A DNA stretch of 64,000 bases. It comes from Myotis daubentonii (lineage: Eukaryota; Chordata; Mammalia; Chiroptera; Vespertilionidae). The position numbers were made by a program, and so were the translations under genes. Every line of letters starts with the position of its first letter. The stretch's first letter is position 1. Below are positions 24,440 through 35,931 of the stretch, piece after piece. Location of the stretch: the NCBI RefSeq assembly GCF_963259705.1, contig NC_081844.1, positions 37,575,341-37,639,340 on the forward strand, written 5' to 3'. The notes beneath the pieces are model-generated. The model made no database searches. It was not told where the DNA came from and was given only the letters and a program-made list of their open reading frames with translations.

Positions 24440-26055
24440 CCGGAATCTTTAACACTGAGTTGTACTCGCTGTGTTCAGTGCACAACGGTTTAACCAGGAA
24501 CCACCTGATGAAGAAAAGTGGCTGGGGAGAATGGCATGGAGAAAAGACCGCCACCAAGTAATCCAATGAGACCACTTCCAGAAGGCACGCTCCCCTGAAA
24601 GGACTAAATATGTATAACCCTTGCAAAGGCTTCCTACATCAAGAAATAGATCAGAATTTTGCCATATGATTTTCAACTTCTCAGCAAAACATGTTGTGTC
24701 TGATCTGCCTAATTAAACTTGGAATCAAGGCAGTTTCACTGGAGGGAACCAGAAAGTCCCATTTTTAGTTCAGTTGTGATACATGCTAATCAATGTATGT
24801 TCCAAAAGCTTCTGTGGTGTTGGCCTCGGAGTCAGTGCTCTGAAAACTGGCAGCAAACATACTTCATGAGCAGCAGGTGCTCCGTGTGGCTGCAGCACCA
24901 AGGACAAGGGAGTCCCATTCCCTCACCTGCCGGATAGGGGAACGCCACTCCCTTAACCCGCCCTGAAATGTTATTAAGCAGATCCGAAGAGATAAGCCCC
25001 CCCCCCCCCCCACACACACACACACACGGCTCAGACATAAGGTCTTGCCGTACTACTTTCTAGTACTGGCATCAGTTATAGGCATCCCGATTTTTTTAAT
25101 GTTCATAACTTATACCAAGGAGAAAATCGGATATGTGCAGACATTATACAGGAGAATACTTGTTGAGTCTGTAAGAGTGAAAAACTGCAAAGAACCTGAA
25201 TGAAAACCGTAAACCAAACACTTAACTTCCAGCCACAGGAAGTTGCTTACATCTGCACAGAGCAACTGCTGCAAAGGATGCTGTCCACGTGGATAACGGA
25301 CACTGCGTGCGGCTGAGAACAAAGAAGTCTGAACTGACGACAGTCAGAATGTCAACAGCAGTGAGATAGAGAAGTCTGATTCTTCTATGCCATCTGAAAC
25401 TTTTACAACTCATATCCTTTGAGAATGAAAGTTACCTGCATTTTGGAAAAGCAGGTATTGAGAGACAGAAGAGAGGAAATTATCACCAACCACCTTCTCT
25501 GCCAGTCTTCATGTGCCAGAGATCATAAACTGAAAACCCACAAGAACCAACGACTTTCTGCCGTACTCAGTGGACACTCCCACTGCAGACAAGCTCAAAG
25601 GACAGCAGTGGTCCCCTCCTGTCTATGGATTCAAACCCCTACTCCTTAGCATGAAATGTGGGGTCCTCTGTGACCTTTCCCATCTTACTCACCCTGAAGT
25701 TTGACCTTGCGCACCCTTGCCTGCTTTAGCTCCTGGGGTCCCCTCAGCCTGGCCTGTCATCCTACAGGCCCTCATGACGTGTGCTCCACACTTTAGGGCC
25801 CCAGTGAAAAGCCCAGTCATCTTCTCTAATGGAACTCTGCACGCTTAGGGGGTCACAGTTTGCCATGCAGTCCAGTTTGTTAGGACATGCCTACCTCCAC
25901 AAACAACATCATGGAAATGCCATCTGGGCTGGGCCCTAGGAAAAGCAAATCTAGGCAGGAGGAATGACAATAGCAAAAAAAAGAGGGAATGTGCACAGTC
26001 ACATTTGGACACAGCCAGCACTTCTAGTACAGGTTAAAGAGTGAATGGAAAAGCA
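24440..26055. other. no gene recognised; one C-run/(CA)n tract
   Basis: A 15-base C run followed by (CA)n sits at about 24997-25026. Near 25650-25790 a weak sense L2-like wording occurs (CTCACCCTGAAGTTTGACCT). No exon is supported. Confidence 0.4.
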
Positions 26056-26059
26056 GTAA

Positions 26060-26420
26060 ACAATTGTTGGCCATTCCCCAGCCTTTTGTCTTCTCTCCTC
26101 CTTAAGATAAACTTGTTGGTCAGCTCCAATTTATGTACGACCATTATCCTTCTCAAATCTCACTTTTCAGATGAAATCTACTCTAATCTCTCTTTGAAAC
26201 CCGAGATCTTGCCTGGCCAGTGTGGCTCAGTGGTTGAGCATTGACCTTTGAACCAGGGCACAGTTTGATTCCCAGTCAGGGCATATGCCCGGGTTGTGGA
26301 CTCAATCCCCAGATGGGTAGGAGGGGGATGGCCTGCAGGAGGCAGATGATCAATGGTCCTCTCTCATCATTGATGTTTCTATCTCTCCCTTCCTCTCTAA
26401 AATCAGTAAGAATATATATT

Positions 26421-26459
<39 letters not shown>

Positions 26460-26665
26460 CAAAACCTGAGACCTGCTCCTGTACCCTACACTGTGTCCTG
26501 AGCACATTCACCCGCTCTTTTCCATTTATTCTACAGTAAGATGATTGGCTTGAGTCTGTTCACCTCTGCCAGAATGCAAACTCTGCACTGTGTGTTGTTC
26601 CCCAAGAGCCCAGAACAGTGTCCGGAACACAGTAAGCACCCATCAATATGTTGCAGGGATGAATA
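26060..26665 (+). repeat. L2 LINE 3' end, interrupted by a Ves SINE
   Basis: Left of the Ves the text resembles L2 (TCTCAAATCTCACTTTTCAG). Right of it the L2 3' UTR resumes (AGTCTGTTCACCTCTGCCAG, AAGAGCCCAGAACAGTGTCC, AACACAGTAAGCACCCATCA). Confidence 0.6.
26211..26461 (+). mobile_element. Ves SINE with (CA)n-extended tail
   Basis: The head GCCTGGCCAGTGTGGCTCAG and body (CAGTCAGGGCATATGCCCGG, CTCTCATCATTGATGTTTC) are followed by a tail in which a (CA)n tract of about 32 bases (26425-26456) has expanded. Flanks AACCCGAGATCT and AACCTGAGACCT suggest a decayed target duplication. Confidence 0.88.
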
Positions 26666-26669
26666 ATTT

Positions 26670-27300
26670 ACTGAAATACCATGTCCAACTATATCATGCT
26701 TCCCAACTTTTCCTGTCAACTTTTGGAGAAAATTCTTTTGCTATAGACTCTCATACTGAAAAAAGAGTGGGAACAAATGGGAAGAATGATGACAATTTCC
26801 AATTGTCGAGAAATGTAGTCTTTTCATTCATTCAGCAGAGTCTAAGGATATGATTATGCCCACTCATAATTTGGTGCTCACCTAGGTACCAGTGTAATCA
26901 TGTAGTAACATTCCATTCTTGCAAATGCAAGTTCCCATCAACAAGAGGAAGACGAGGGTGAAAACAGAAATGGATGAGGCAAGAGTTCAAGAGCAGTGCT
27001 CAACCCTGACTCATTCAGTCATAAACAAAGACTGATAAGCCAACAAGACTTCATCCTCGTCATCCAGTACTTGTTGCACTTTATGGGTTTTTACCCCATC
27101 CCTGTACTACTTCCCTTCTATCACCTCTTTCTGATTCTTGTTCTAAATTTCAAAGGGCGATAATCAAATTCACCACCAAAGTGAGCCAGAAAGATCTGAG
27201 GGGCAGGACACTACACATGAAAAGGTAAAAGGGCTTTCATAATCTTTTGCTCCACCCAGACCAATCTATCCTTTTGTTTCGTCAGAATTTAGGACTTAAT
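26670..27300. other. no gene recognised
   Basis: No structure identified. Confidence 0.4.
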
Positions 27301-27306
27301 GGATTA

Positions 27307-27434
27307 CACAGGGTGGGGCAAAAGTAGGTTTAGAGCTGTTTGTATGGAAAGTACAATAATTGGCAATTAATATGACAAGAAGAAAACTGTTTTACATATT
27401 CACAACTGTAAACCTACTTTTGCCCCATCCTGTA
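27307..27434. mobile_element. mariner-type MITE
   Basis: The terminal inverted repeats read CAGGGTGGGGCAAAAGTAGG at the left and its near-exact reverse complement (CCTACTTTTGCCCCATCCTG) at the right. The body is only about 128 bp, AT-rich, with no transposase. TA flanks both ends, though the exact terminal base is ambiguous by one or two positions. The termini resemble mariner MITEs I know from Myotis-type genomes. It would have been moved by a transposase encoded elsewhere. Confidence 0.88.
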
Positions 27435-27439
27435 TATAA

Positions 27440-29340
27440 TACTGAGGTACAAGATGGAATTCTAGGTCAGCTGCTGATGGCAATTTTTTAGAGGAAATGA
27501 ACCCAACTTCTTATCCTCATTTTAAACAAACAGATAAATGAAAAAATAAAACCTAGAGGAAGGGAGAAACTATAATTTGCTACATTGCTTCCTGAAGGAT
27601 GTTATTAAAACAAACAGGAGTTGCTTATGCTGGTAGGTATGAAAAGCGACGCTCTGACACCTACCTGCCTTAGACTTCCTAAAATCATCAGGAAACTCAG
27701 CTGCTCAGACATTCAGTCCTGCCACTCAGCCCCTACACCAGCGAGCAGACCAGGAACTATGCTGCCTTCCTAACTCCTCATTTGGAAAGTGGGAAAACTA
27801 CCCTACAATGATGTGACTGTGTTTTCTATAAGGTTCTACAAATGGGGCTTTTAATGTTGCATAACTCATTCCGTGATATGGTTTTCTTAGGTTGAAATGG
27901 GGCCTGAAGGGGCAACTCAAGAGCTTAAGAAAATCCTAATTCGTAAGGGAAAACTTCGGAGGTGCTATTTAACTGAAAATGTAACTTGGTTTGGTGCAAG
28001 AATGAGATATTGGAAGAGGGAAAACAAACTAAATTTCCCGCTTTCAACTGTGTCATCGAAGATCCATAGTATGTAATTTGGGCTTTCTCTTCAAAACAAA
28101 AAATTACAAATCTACCACAATTTTTGGTTATATTTTAGGAGAAATTACTTCAATCAATACATACTGATTTATTATCTTTTCTCTGCTGCAAAACTGAGAG
28201 TGTTCAAAATATCTTATCCAAAATTTTAATGCCTTTCAATACTGAGAAATTTAAAAGCCCTTGACTCTAGTTTTCTACCCGAGGGATAGGATGCACAGAA
28301 TACAGCAAATGCAGTCTAAACTATCCCTCCAACCAATCTCATTTTATTTAGTAATTCCATTCTTGCTTTCAAGTCCCAGTGAATATAGGAAGCAGGTGTC
28401 TGCCTCACTAATCATAGCCCTGGGTTTAATAATTCAAAGTTGGGTCTCCAAGGAAAGTCTCTAAGGAAAATCCTTAATGTAGGATATGGCAAGCTTTCCC
28501 TAATGAGCAATTCAGTAAGCATTTTGCAATATCTCTGGAGATAAATGGAGGTACTTTGGAGAATTGTAAACCATGACTAGCAATCATTGACTTCCTCTGA
28601 ACTTGCCTACAAGCATGAACTTAGGAAGGAAGAACCTTCACCTTAAAGACACCAAAGGAAGAAAGCTCAGTGTCTTTCTTGGAAGTTCACTCCTTGCCAT
28701 GTTTTCTATATCACTTAGCACAGTGGCTAGCACAAAAGTGGACAAGATATAAAAATTGGTTATTTAGTTTACATTTTCCTGGGGGGAAAAAAATGCCGCT
28801 CCACTGGGAAGAAAAAGATGATCACCAAACAACCCCAATATATTATGGGTTCATCCTTAGTTTCTCCTTCTCCAGGATCCTTTTGTCCTGTTCTTTAAAG
28901 CTAATTAATAAAAAAGTCTAGTCACACAAGATCACGGCATAGTAAGGTAATCTTAAACTCGGTATTAGAGATAAGCAGAAATAAAAATAAAATCAGTTAT
29001 AACCATTGCACTGTTTTTGGTCATCAATAGTGTAGAAGTTTTTGTAGACTGGCAACTATTTTGCAGGTAGAAAAATTACCTGCAAGTTAGTCTAAACAAT
29101 TTCTTCAATGTTTGTATTATAGTGCATCTCTCATTATCTGGTTTCAGTTCATTTTCATACAAAAGTACTGGAACTCTTGAGATTACCAGACCACCATTGG
29201 TTGAAACAGGATAACACCAGCTGCCCCAACTCCCATCATACAGAAATGCTGAAGATAATTACCAAAGTTTTCCCAAACTGCTCTCTGGCACCCTAATCAG
29301 TCCTGTGAGGTATGGGTTGTGAGAGAAACAATTGGGACCT
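27440..29340. other. no gene recognised
   Basis: AT-rich, low in recognisable repeats. Short frames at 28261-28464 and 28670-28921 have no domain. Confidence 0.4.
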
Positions 29341-29343
29341 TAA

Positions 29344-29802
29344 TCCTATATAATAAAAGCCTAATATGCTAAGTGCCCAGTCATCCATTCAACCAAAGTA
29401 TAATATGCTAATGATATGCTAAGGCAACTCAACTGCTTGCCATGAAATGCACTGACCACCAGAAGGCAGTCAACCAGTCGACCAGTCGCTATGATATGCA
29501 CTAACCACTAGGGGCTAGATGCTCCGACCAGTAGGTTAGCTTGCTGCTGGGGTCCGGTCAATGGGGGCTGAGTGAGATGGGCCAGACATGCCCTGGAGCC
29601 CTCCTGCAGTCCCTCCCCGGCTGGCCAACCTCCTGTGTCCCTCCCTGGCCCAGATCGTGCACCCTAGGGTCCCTCGGCCTGGCCTGCACCCTCTTGCAAT
29701 CTGGGAGCCCCCGGGGGATGTCAGAGAGCTGGTTTCAGCCCCATCCCGCAGGCCACGCTGAGGGACCCCACTGGTGCACGAATTTGTGCACCGGGCCTCT
29801 AG
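29344..29802 (+). mobile_element. non-autonomous Helitron (HeliBat type), complete
   Basis: The 5' end TCCTATATAATAAAAGCC follows an A. The 3' end is a palindrome, GGTGCAC-6 nt-GTGCACC at 29773-29792, followed 6 bases later by terminal CTAG and then T: exactly A|T insertion with no target duplication, as Helitrons do. It has no Rep/helicase ORF. Internally, CCCTCGGCCTGGCCTG (plus, about 29670) and the reverse complement of CCCTCAGCGTGGCCTG (about 29750) form an inverted pair. HeliBat elements are known as a vespertilionid-specific expansion. Confidence 0.93.
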
Positions 29803-29804
29803 TA

Positions 29805-31460
29805 TGCTAATATTACATGGTTCCAAGAAAGAGCAGCCCCCAGCCTTAAAACCAATAAAATATTCTTAAGAGGTCTTTTAGAGAACTTGGGATGACAAGC
29901 CTTTTATTTTACCAAATAAGGACATATAGTAGAGAGGAGGACATAGAAGTTTAAAGAACAATCTTTAAACTGGAAAATAATTTAAAGTCCTTACACTGTC
30001 TTTTTCCTATTTTGCCTCAGTTCCACACACAGCCCTCTCTGGTGGTCATTCAGGAACTGTGGAGAGAAACTTCTAGTACCAAGCATCCTTGACCTTGGGT
30101 TCAGGCCCCAGCGCACAGCTTACATACACTAACCCACAACACTGCTGATCCCAGATGGGGGTCTTTCTTTTCCCTTCGAACTATATATCCCACCCCTACT
30201 CCATTCCTACTGACTACCACTGTTGACTTGGATAGGAAAGGGTTACAGACCATTTACACAATCACATTTACAGGTCTTTTTGTTCATTTCCTTAACTTGC
30301 AGCACATATTTAACTTTCCCTTAACTTGCACATAGTTTTTTGAACAAAAATTTACTGAAATCTCCTTCAGAGTACAAAGCTACTTTATTTGGACAAAGTT
30401 TGCCACACACAGAAAAGCTCAATGTGCATTTCCAGCCAGCCCACTCCCAAGCACGTGGTACTTAAAGCCAAAGTTTCCAAAACTCTAACTGAAGACATGA
30501 CCCCTGTTTACAATATTTTTATATGTTGAAAAAACACATATCTAAAGCACATTTGTTCTAAGAATATTTGTACATTACATGAAAAGTAAATGTTTTACTC
30601 AAAGACTAATTTCAAACTATTAGGTTTTAAATAATAAGACCATTTAAGTTTAATATTAGAGCAAGAGCCAGAAAATTATATACAGAAAATGCTTTTACAT
30701 GAAACATATTTTCACGTGTTTCTGAAAACCACATATAATAGGTTCTTAGAGCAGTATCACATTTTAAATATGTCAGTAATTTGGTAATGTTTTTAAAGTT
30801 TGGTTTTTTAGCAAGACACATCTGAATAGCCAATGTGTTGGGTTCATAAAGGTTAACCTAAAATTTGGTTTTTTGTTTTGTTTTGCTGCACAAAACTTGC
30901 TTTCCAAATCTTATCGACATGAATATTTCCTCTGCACATGATCCATTTTTACCAGTACCCAGAGGGGAACACATGGATCTCCTCAACTACCTCACAAACT
31001 CCTGCTGCAGGAACTGCCAGGCTTACACAGAAGTCAGTCCCGGGTCTTACCAGACCTGAGGCACAATGAGGCCCATTCCTGGCCTCAGGAGAACAGGGTG
31101 GTGCAGGGAGGAGTGGACAAGGGCGCCCAGCAGAGTGCCAGCACAGAGATGTCCAATGGTGTCCTACCAACACCAGTTAAAAGGCTAAATTTTAAATACA
31201 ATGCGATGAATTTTTACAAGCAAACCTTAGATAGCCAAGATCTCTAAGTCAAGTTCTATTTTATTTCCCCAAAGAAAGAGAGATGGAAATGAAAGAACGT
31301 AAGTGGATTCTTTACTGTAAGACAACTTAATACCTCACATCACAGGCAGAATAAAGCAGAACTATGGGAGGGAGAAGCCTGAACAGTGTGGTTATAATTC
31401 CATCTTGATCTAACAAAGGGACTAAAATCAGGCAACATTTAGAACTGAAAGGAAATGCAA
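29805..31460. other. no gene recognised
   Basis: AT-rich, apparently single-copy sequence. It could include untranslated or regulatory sequence, but I see no exon boundaries or domains. Confidence 0.35.
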
Positions 31461-31476
31461 TAAAATTATGCAGGGA

Positions 31477-31704
31477 GGCCCTGGCCGGTGTGGCTGTTAG
31501 CTGGGCATCACCCTATGCATCAGAAGGTTGCCGGTTTGATTCCTGGTCAGGACACACGCTCAGGTTGCAGGCTCCTTCCCCGCTGGGGCATGCAGGAAGC
31601 AGCCGATCAATGTTCGGCTGTCACATCTCACATTGATATGTATATCTCTCTTTCCCCCTTTCCCTCTCCCTCTTCTTAAAAACATTTAAAAAATGTTTTT
31701 TTAA
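31477..31704 (+). mobile_element. Ves SINE
   Basis: The head GGCCCTGGCCGGTGTGGCTG and body (TTGCCGGTTTGATTCCTGGT, GGCATGCAGGAAGCAGCCGA, CTCACATTGATATGTATATC) are clear. Flanks AAAATTATG (31462-31470) and AAAATTATG (31705-31713) give at least a 9-bp duplication. Confidence 0.88.
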
Positions 31705-31807
31705 AAAATTATGGTGGAAGGATAAGCAGGATAGAACTAAGAAGATTCTGATCAGTTTGGGAATCTTATGCACCTGATGTTCTCCCACATTTAAATCGAC
31801 AGCACAG

Positions 31808-32190
31808 CCCTAACCAGTTTGGTTCAGTGGATAGAGCGTCGGTCTGCGGACTGAAAGGTTCCAGGTTAGATTCTGGTCAAGGGCATGTACCTTGGTTGCG
31901 GGCACATCCCCAGTAGGAGATGTGCAGGAGGCAGCTGATCGATGTTTCTCTCTCATCCATGTTTCTAGCTCTCTATCCCTCTCCCTTCCTCTCTGTAAAA
32001 AAATCAATAAAATACAGTGGGGCCTTGACTTACGAGTGTCCCGACTAACGAGTTTTTTGAGATACCAGCTGTCTCTCGGCCGATTTTTTGCATTGAGTTG
32101 ATAGAGTAATTTGAGTTAACGAACTCGGTCTCGGAACGAATTAAACTCGTAAGTCAAGGCCCCACTGTATATTTTTAAAAAAATAAAAAT
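31808..32190 (+). mobile_element. Ves SINE split by a mariner MITE, perfect 15-bp duplication
   Basis: Ves starts CCCTAACCAGTTTGGTTCAG and is well conserved through CTCTGTAAAAAAATCAATAA. Its A-rich tail resumes after the MITE (32015-32167). AAATCGACAGCACAG occurs at 31793-31807 and 32191-32205, so the original insertion is delimited exactly. Confidence 0.96.
32015..32167. mobile_element. Tc1/mariner-superfamily MITE nested in a Ves tail
   Basis: A 153-bp element bounded by perfect 23-bp inverted repeats beginning CAGTGGGGCCTTGACTTACG, flanked by TA on both sides (32013-32014, 32168-32169). It has no ORF. The TA duplication and pogo/Tigger-like CAGTGGGG ends place it in Tc1/mariner; family unnamed. 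Because it lies inside the Ves tail it is younger than that Ves. Confidence 0.93.
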
Positions 32191-32205
32191 AAATCGACAG
32201 CACAG

Positions 32206-34110
32206 AAAGGGAAGGACAGAGAACAAGCACGGGACACGGATGCTCAGGCGCCTCTCCTAGGGGACATGGAATTGTAAGGCACACATTGTAAAAGCCCAAA
32301 ACACTATGTTCCAAAAGGAAATACAAAAACACCCTCACACCCAGAATACATGATTCTAACTTTCAGGTTCCGCTCCACCGGTGTCAGCAATCAGGAGTAT
32401 ACTGTACTGACAGAAATGGCTTAAAGACTCGAGTTGTGTTTTTCTTATGTTAAAGATACGTCCAATCCATAAAAGACAGTCAAATTACACTCCATGCACA
32501 CAAAGCCATGCAGCCTCGGCTGTGTCCAGAGTGTGCTGCGCCGTCAACCTGATGATGCTTGTCCAGCTCTATAGTCGTCCCCACGTCAGTGTCTTCAGTT
32601 TTCTTAGTTTTCCAAGGATGGCCTCAGTGAAGCTGTGTTTTGTAGAAACATCCCAGTGAATGACATAACAAGGACGTGAAATGAGATTCCAAACTGGAGA
32701 TTAGAGCCGCTCGTATGGAATATTTTTTTTGTTGAAACACATTTCTAATAATATAAATCAAATGCATCCATTTTGTGTCAAAATACGAACTGAGGACAGT
32801 TTTCTCTAAACTTATAAATGGACTAATAAAGTTCAGAAATAATGATACATTCCAGAAACTTGAAAGGAATATCGAATTACCTGGGAATCTCAACAATTTT
32901 CCTAAAAACATGCTAAAAATTTCAAAGTCACAAAATAACAGAATTACAAACTTCCAGTTACTGTGTTGATATGAAGTACACATTTTACACCATGAATTTG
33001 ATATCATAAGATATAAGAAAATGTCACACTTAGATTTAAAAAAAAACACACCTTTATAATAAGCAGGCATTTAAAAAATATGTTCATTTAAAAAAATAAA
33101 ACAATAACATTCACTGACCATGAAATAAGCACCCCTAACGCAGCTGGAGGTAGTTACTATCCAGGAGGCTGTTCCACATCTTCATGCCTTGGGCTCTGTT
33201 TTCATCACTTGTACTTTGCGGCAGCCCTTTGTAGAGAATTTCTGCTCTACTGCATTACAAAGCTCTGAACCTATGGCTTAAGTTCAATGTGTAAGGCAGG
33301 AAGTGACCTTCAAAAACCTCAGAGAAGCACTAAGGGAGAGTGACAATCAAGTCAGAGCAAGTCAGAAGTAAAATAAAGATGATCTTCCTGACCTGACAAC
33401 CTTTACCCAAGAAATTAGTTTTGTTGGGGGAAAGGATCCGTAGCTTTGTTCAGATATGCAGAAGAGGGTCTAACACTTCCAAAATACAAAGAACCACTGT
33501 TCTAGGCTCACGTTTTCTGTGTCTGTCCCTACGTACGTATTATATCCAAACTTACAAAGATCTGTTCATCCTTGGATAGTTAAGTTTCTGAATTCTCACA
33601 GTGAAGTGCCAGACTAAGAAATGCAGAGACCCAGGAAAGTACAGATTTTCCCATGAGACACACACTAGAAATGTTGCTATAGTACAACTGAGCCAACATG
33701 AAGCACATTTAAGATTTTACTCAGAAGTTTCTGGAAAGTAACCATCAAACTTTGTATTCACATCATCAAGTCTCTACTATGCTCAGCATTCTACCTTATT
33801 TTCTAAAGTCATGTGACAGGATCAAAAGACCCATTTCTATAATTTTTCTCTGATATCTAAGATATTTATTTTGAATTAAGTTTATCTTTGAGCCATGTAT
33901 CCATTTATAACATAGCAGAATAAAATCAAACTCATTATTAGGAAATACATTAGTATTTCCCAAGATCACCTGCCACTACCCCTAAAATACTACAGTGCTA
34001 ATGTGAACTACCCAAATTAAGATCCCTATTGTCCGAGGGATTCCACTCTCTACAACATAATTCCAGGAAATTATTCCTTTCCCTCAGGCTACTTATGTAT
34101 GAGTTCCTCC
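32206..34110. other. single-copy-looking stretch, no gene recognised
   Basis: No repeat family is visible for about 1.9 kb, unusual for this window. The longest frame (32624-33070, minus, 148 codons) is Phe/Ser/Ile-rich, lacks a domain and reads like AT-rich non-coding sequence. A 3' UTR or conserved non-coding element is possible but unsupported. Confidence 0.35.
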
Positions 34111-34116
34111 TACACC

Positions 34117-34164
<48 letters not shown>

Positions 34165-34165
34165 A
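34117..34165. repeat. (CA)n microsatellite
   Basis: About 22 AC/CA dinucleotides with one interruption near the right end. Confidence 0.97.
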
Positions 34166-34789
34166 CCCATCATTTTTTTATTCTTAGGCTCTTTTCTCTC
34201 TCTTGGGTCTATTTCATTTGTACTGTGTTCAGAATCTAAGAAGGTCTTTAAAATATTCATTCCAGCAGGGGCCAAGTTTTTTCCTGCCTGTCTAATTCCT
34301 TCTGGGCATATCAAATGCCAAGGCCTAGTCAATACTGTGGCTAGAATTGGCTAAGAGGAAACACCTCTATTGACAAAAGTATCATAGAAGGAGAGTTTTT
34401 TAAAAGCCAGTTGTAATGGGAAAGCAGGTAAATAAGCAATACACATTTAGATTTTTAAAACTCTAATGTTTTCGTTGCGCCATCTATTAACTAACAGCCA
34501 ATTCTCCTTAAAAGAAGAAAGCAAAAAGGAGGTGGGAGAATTATGGTATAGCCTATTTCGTTTCTAAAAGCCCTCAAATAGAAGTGATTAACACTTCTGT
34601 TATACACCTATTTCTGTATTGCTGGATAAGCTACCAATAGTAAACTAATACATTAACATTCCACTGAGCCACCTCTCAGTTTCTATAATTCCTTGAATTC
34701 TCCTCATCCTTTCCTTTTGATCCTTTTTCACTTGCTTTGATTATGGTCTTAAAAATCAGTCTTTCCTCAGTTCTGATCAAAAGAATAGG

Positions 34790-34935
34790 GAGGCAAGTGC
34801 CAGGTGGGCACCTGAACTCTTGGAGGGAACATTTTATAGACTGTATGGATATCTATCTGCTGTGCTGTACATCTGAAACTAATACCAAAAAAAAAAAAGA
34901 AAAGAAAAGTGAATGCAAACTATAAAAAAAAAAAA
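34790..34935 (+). repeat. L1 3' UTR end with poly(A)
   Basis: CTGTGCTGTACATCTGAAAC followed by TAATACC and an A-rich tail, then a second A run, is the terminal wording of an L1 3' UTR. Short, 5'-truncated, non-coding. Confidence 0.6.
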
Positions 34936-35239
34936 GAGTAAGGAGGCAGTCCAGTCATATTTGACCATACATATAACTTATATGCCCAGAATGTTCCTTG
35001 AATTTCTTAATTCTAGCAGGAAGAGACCAGAGAAAAAGATAACCACAGATAATAGTACTCCAGTCACCTAAGGACTGTCTGCCTCTCCTATCAGGTCAGG
35101 TCTCCATCCATTCATTCCTATGATCAAGAATGTCCAAGTTTTCACATTCTGGGTCTACATGATAGTAGACTACAGTTTTAAAATAGTATGTTGAGGTGTA
35201 TAAAATATAGATAACTTTCTTTTTGTTTTTTCTTTTTTT

Positions 35240-35870
35240 GGCTTATGAACAACATATATTTGTTTCTTACAATTCTGGAGACCAGGCTGTCCAAGATTAA
35301 GGCACCAGAAGATGTGGTATCTGGTAAGAGCCCACTTCCTCATTGACAGCTGTCTTCTCCCTAAAACCTCACATGGCAGAAGGTGACAAGAGAGCACTCT
35401 GGGGTCGCTTTTTAAGGGCACTACAGTAGGTCCTCGGGTTACATCAGAGATCCGTTCCTGCAGCGCGACATAACGCGATTTTCGCCGTAAGTCGGAACCC
35501 ATCTACATAAGCACCTACGTCACTCATATGGAGCACATACACAGCAGTAATAACGTGAAACAGTAAAAAAAATTTTAAAAGATAACGATCTCTGACCTTT
35601 ACTTGTGGTAAATAATAAAAAGCATAAAGCACATATGTACATACCTCGAAATGACAGAACTTTTTTTTTTATAAATACTGTAAATGGGAGATGGCAACGT
35701 AACCACAAAACGACGTATGTCAAGTCCAACATAACCCAAAGACTGCCTGTAATTCCATTCACGAGGATTCCACTCTCAAGACTTAATTTCCAAAGATCCC
35801 CTCTCCAAATACCATAACGTTTGGGATTAGCTTTTCAATTTATGAATTTTGTGGGGAGGAACACAAATAT
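35240..35870 (+). repeat. old mammalian interspersed repeat, split by a MITE; second copy at 49775-49890
   Basis: GTTTCTTACAATTCTGGAGA, CTTCTCCCTAAAACCTCACA and CCAAATACCATAACGTTTGG followed by TTTATGAATTTTGTGGGGAG belong to a widespread old repeat whose wording I recognise but cannot name confidently. A related end (GTTTCAACATATGAATTTGA, GACCATAGCA) is at 49775-49890. The Tigger-like MITE at 35424-35749 divides it. Confidence 0.55.
35424..35749. mobile_element. Tigger/pogo-like MITE
   Basis: A 326-bp element with imperfect inverted ends (CAGTAGGTCCTCGGGTTAC at left; reverse complement of the right end CAGGCAGTCTTTGGGTTAT), flanked by TA (35422-35423 and 35750-35751). It is CpG-rich near the left end (GCGCGACATAACGCGATTTT), suggesting limited decay. 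It has no transposase ORF. Confidence 0.82.
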
Positions 35871-35931
35871 TCATCTATAGCAATATGTGTATATCTATAA
35901 ATACATGTGTGTATATACATATATATATATA

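Noticed and set aside
32624..33070. A 148-codon minus-strand frame
   Set aside because: Phe/Ile/Ser composition typical of AT-rich non-coding DNA, no domain, no supporting context.
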